From: Candidatus Eiseniibacteriota bacterium
Lineage (GTDB): Bacteria; Eisenbacteria; RBG-16-71-46
Assembly: GCA_025357055.1 (NCBI GenBank)
Contig: JANXPZ010000208.1
Location: forward strand, 1 to 41,805
DNA: 41,805 bases
Direction of reading: 5' to 3'
Every line of letters starts with the position of its first letter. The first letter of the stretch is position 1. The position numbers and the translations under genes are program-made. The notes beneath the pieces are model-generated. The model saw only the letters and a list, made by a program, of their open reading frames with translations, searched no databases and was not told where the DNA came from. Shown here one piece after another: positions 40,410-41,805 of this stretch.

Positions 40410-41444
40410 TCAGGGCTGGACCGGCTCGAGGCTCGGAGACTGCGTCCGCTGGACCAGGCGCACCACGTCGGCGAAGCGCGTGGCGTTGGTCGGCGCGCCC
40501 AGCACCACCGCGATCAGGTCGCGGCCCCGGTCGCGCACCCAGGTGGCGACGCAGTAGCCCGATTCGCTGATGAAGCCGGTCTTGCTGCACGAGAACTCGT
40601 AGCGGTTGCTGCGCAGCAGGCGGTTGGTGTTCACGATCTTGTGGGTGCGCGCGATGGTGTGTTTGCGCCCGGGGTACTCGCCCACGAGCACGTAATCCGG
40701 CGTGGTGGTGATCTCGCGGATCAGGTAGTGGTCCCCCGCGGCCCGCAGCAGCCGCGCCACGTCCACCGCGGTCGAGACGTTGCGCTCGTCGAGCCCGGTC
40801 GGCTCGGCGAAGCGCGTGTTCGCCAGGCCCATCGCGCGCGCCTTCTCGTTCATGCGCGCCACGAACTCCTCCGGTGGCAGGCCCGATTCGCGCGCCAGGA
40901 CGCGGGTCGCCACGTTGTCGGAGTTCATCAGGCTCATGTGGAGCAGGTCGTAGAGCGCCACGCGCTCCTTGTTCCACAGCCGCGTGTGACCGCCGCCGCG
41001 GATCTCCTCGCGCGTCACCTCGGCCATCCGGCGCAGGTCGGGCTTCTGCTCGAGGAAGACCATCGCGCTCATCAGCTTGGTCAGGCTGGCGATGGGCACG
41101 GTCTGCAGCGACTGCTTCTCGAACAGCACTTCGTCGGTCGCCGGGTCGATGACCACGGCGTTGCGGGCGTAGACGCCGCCCCGCGGCGGGGCCAGGGCAC
41201 GGTGGCGCCGGCTCCTCGGATGGCGCGTGGCGACCGCGTGCTTCGCGCCGACGCGCGTCGTCCGGTGTGCGGCGAGGGCGCTCCGGGCGGGGGCCTTCTT
41301 CGTCACACGCGTGGCAGCCGTGGTGTTGGCGCGGCTCTTCGTGGTGCGGTGGGTGTGGGTCGCCGCGGCGGCCGTCATGGCCGGCAACGCCACCAGCGCG
41401 ACGAGGAGCAACGCTCCCCACGCGCGCAAGGCGCGCAACTGCAT
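40410..41444 (-). CDS. D-Ala-D-Ala peptidase, S11 family, PBP7-like
   Basis: The 344-aa product has a signal peptide (1-28) and a long basic Ala/Thr/Arg/Lys-rich linker (30-90) that may contact peptidoglycan or teichoic-like polymers. The S11 catalytic domain has the active-site serine in SLTK (S120, K123), SDN (175-177) and KTG (288-290). Flanking sequences (KIVNTNRLLRSN; SKTGFISESGYCVA) resemble PBP7/PbpG, an endopeptidase on D-Ala-mDAP cross-links, more than the larger DacA. The C-terminal beta-domain and membrane amphipathic helix of PBP5 are absent, which fits. I chose the ATG at 41444 for its signal peptide and the AGGAGG 4 nt upstream; a longer frame is unsupported. Endopeptidase versus carboxypeptidase remains open. 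Confidence 0.88.
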   Translation of the reverse strand: MQLRALRAWGALLLVALVALPAMTAAAATHTHRTTKSRANTTAATRVTKKAPARSALAAHRTTRVGAKHAVATRHPRSRRHRALAPPRGGVYARNAVVIDPATDEVLFEKQSLQTVPIASLTKLMSAMVFLEQKPDLRRMAEVTREEIRGGGHTRLWNKERVALYDLLHMSLMNSDNVATRVLARESGLPPEEFVARMNEKARAMGLANTRFAEPTGLDERNVSTAVDVARLLRAAGDHYLIREITTTPDYVLVGEYPGRKHTIARTHKIVNTNRLLRSNRYEFSCSKTGFISESGYCVATWVRDRGRDLIAVVLGAPTNATRFADVVRLVQRTQSPSLEPVQP

Positions 41445-41680
41445 GGAACCTCCTGATGCCCCGAGGGCGCAGGGCCCTGACCATCCATGGTATCGGGTCG
41501 TGTGACCGCGGCACTTTAGCCGCGATGCAGCCGGAGCGTCAACGGGAGAGCCGGGCTCGACCGGCCGCGTCGCGCTCACGTGGCCTGCGCGGACGTTCCG
41601 CGGGTCGCATCGGGCAGGATGCCCGGCCCGGGCGGGGAGCCGGGGGCGCGCAGGCCGGGTGGGGCTCACCGCTGCCAGCG

Positions 41681-41805
41681 TCACGGGCGTGGGACCACGT
41701 CCTTCACGAGCGTGAGCGGATCGCCGACGCGCAGCGGCGCGGTCGAGAGGAACGCCTGCCCGTAGCGCACGCCGATCTGCCAGCCCCAGTAGCGGGCGAA
41801 CGCGA
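41681..41805 (-). CDS. C-terminal end of an unrecognised gene, running off the window
   Basis: The last 40 codons read FARYWGWQIGVRYGQAFLST, then a PLRVGDPLTLVKDVVPRP end. Unlike nearby noncoding translations it has a normal residue mix with aromatic and aliphatic residues, so I accept it as coding. The gene continues beyond base 41805. I do not recognise the family. It is on the same strand as, and 236 bp upstream of, the PBP7-like gene. Confidence 0.5.
   Translation of the reverse strand, partial: AFARYWGWQIGVRYGQAFLSTAPLRVGDPLTLVKDVVPRP

Noticed and set aside
1-41805. CRISPR arrays, tRNA or rRNA genes, IS elements or integrases
   Set aside because: I scanned for evenly spaced short repeats, cloverleaf-like ends and transposase or recombinase motifs and found none. 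The duplications show no terminal repeats or target-site duplications.

Overview
The window is 41.8 kb of very GC-rich bacterial chromosome, apparently a metagenomic or draft contig. Secreted proteins with FlgD-like C-terminal sorting tails, lamin-tail-domain proteins, an abundance of TPR-fused membrane glycosyltransferases and GTG starts suggest an uncultured FCB-group lineage such as Candidatus Eisenbacteria. This is an inference from gene style; no rRNA or tRNA is present to confirm it.

Layout. 1-8.2 kb: a secreted FN3/FlgD-tail protein, an RlmD-type 23S rRNA m5U methyltransferase, a two-PDZ periplasmic protein, a NUDIX hydrolase, an outer-membrane-barrel plus lipoprotein operon, and a double-GAF sensor gene broken by one frameshift. 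8.3-9.6 kb: a class I/II aminotransferase. 9.6-24.3 kb: a glycosyltransferase island. It holds one GT-C/TPR protein, two tandem DUF2723 (TMEM260-like) proteins, three tandem TMTC-like/TPR paralogues and a fourth, divergent TMTC-like protein on the other strand. 24.5-27.9 kb: a truncated Lon-like protease with altered ATPase motifs, divergent from a winged-helix/HATPase/STAS-like regulator whose start region carries three TTGACAA repeats exactly 22 bp apart. 28-31.7 kb: another GT-C/TPR protein and an unrecognised secreted protein built of two similar modules. 31.9-39.6 kb: a large secreted nuclease (LTD + endonuclease I + FlgD tail), two paralogous LTD proteins and a fifth TMTC-like/TPR protein. 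39.6-41.8 kb: a TauE/SafE permease, a PBP7-like D-Ala-D-Ala peptidase and the end of an unknown gene.

How the genes fit together. Nine polytopic GT-C-type proteins, seven of them TPR-fused, lie between 9.6 and 38.4 kb. The bacterial relatives of two animal protein O-mannosyltransferase families (TMTC and TMEM260/DUF2723) sit side by side. With several exported proteins nearby, the simplest inference is an envelope or secreted-protein glycosylation locus whose enzymes expanded by duplication and are still recombining. Copy 2 of the tandem trio has an exact 231-bp internal duplication and patches matching copy 3. A second duplicated block (LTD gene plus the 3' end of tauE) flanks the fifth TMTC-like gene and has left a visible pseudogene remnant.

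Signals. Several genes have clear AGGAGG-type ribosome sites. Others (NUDIX, GT-C 9596, the tandem TMTC-like genes) have none, but carry a -10-like hexamer 9-11 nt before the start, suggesting leaderless or very short-leader mRNAs. No CRISPR array, IS element, integrase, tRNA or rRNA was seen.
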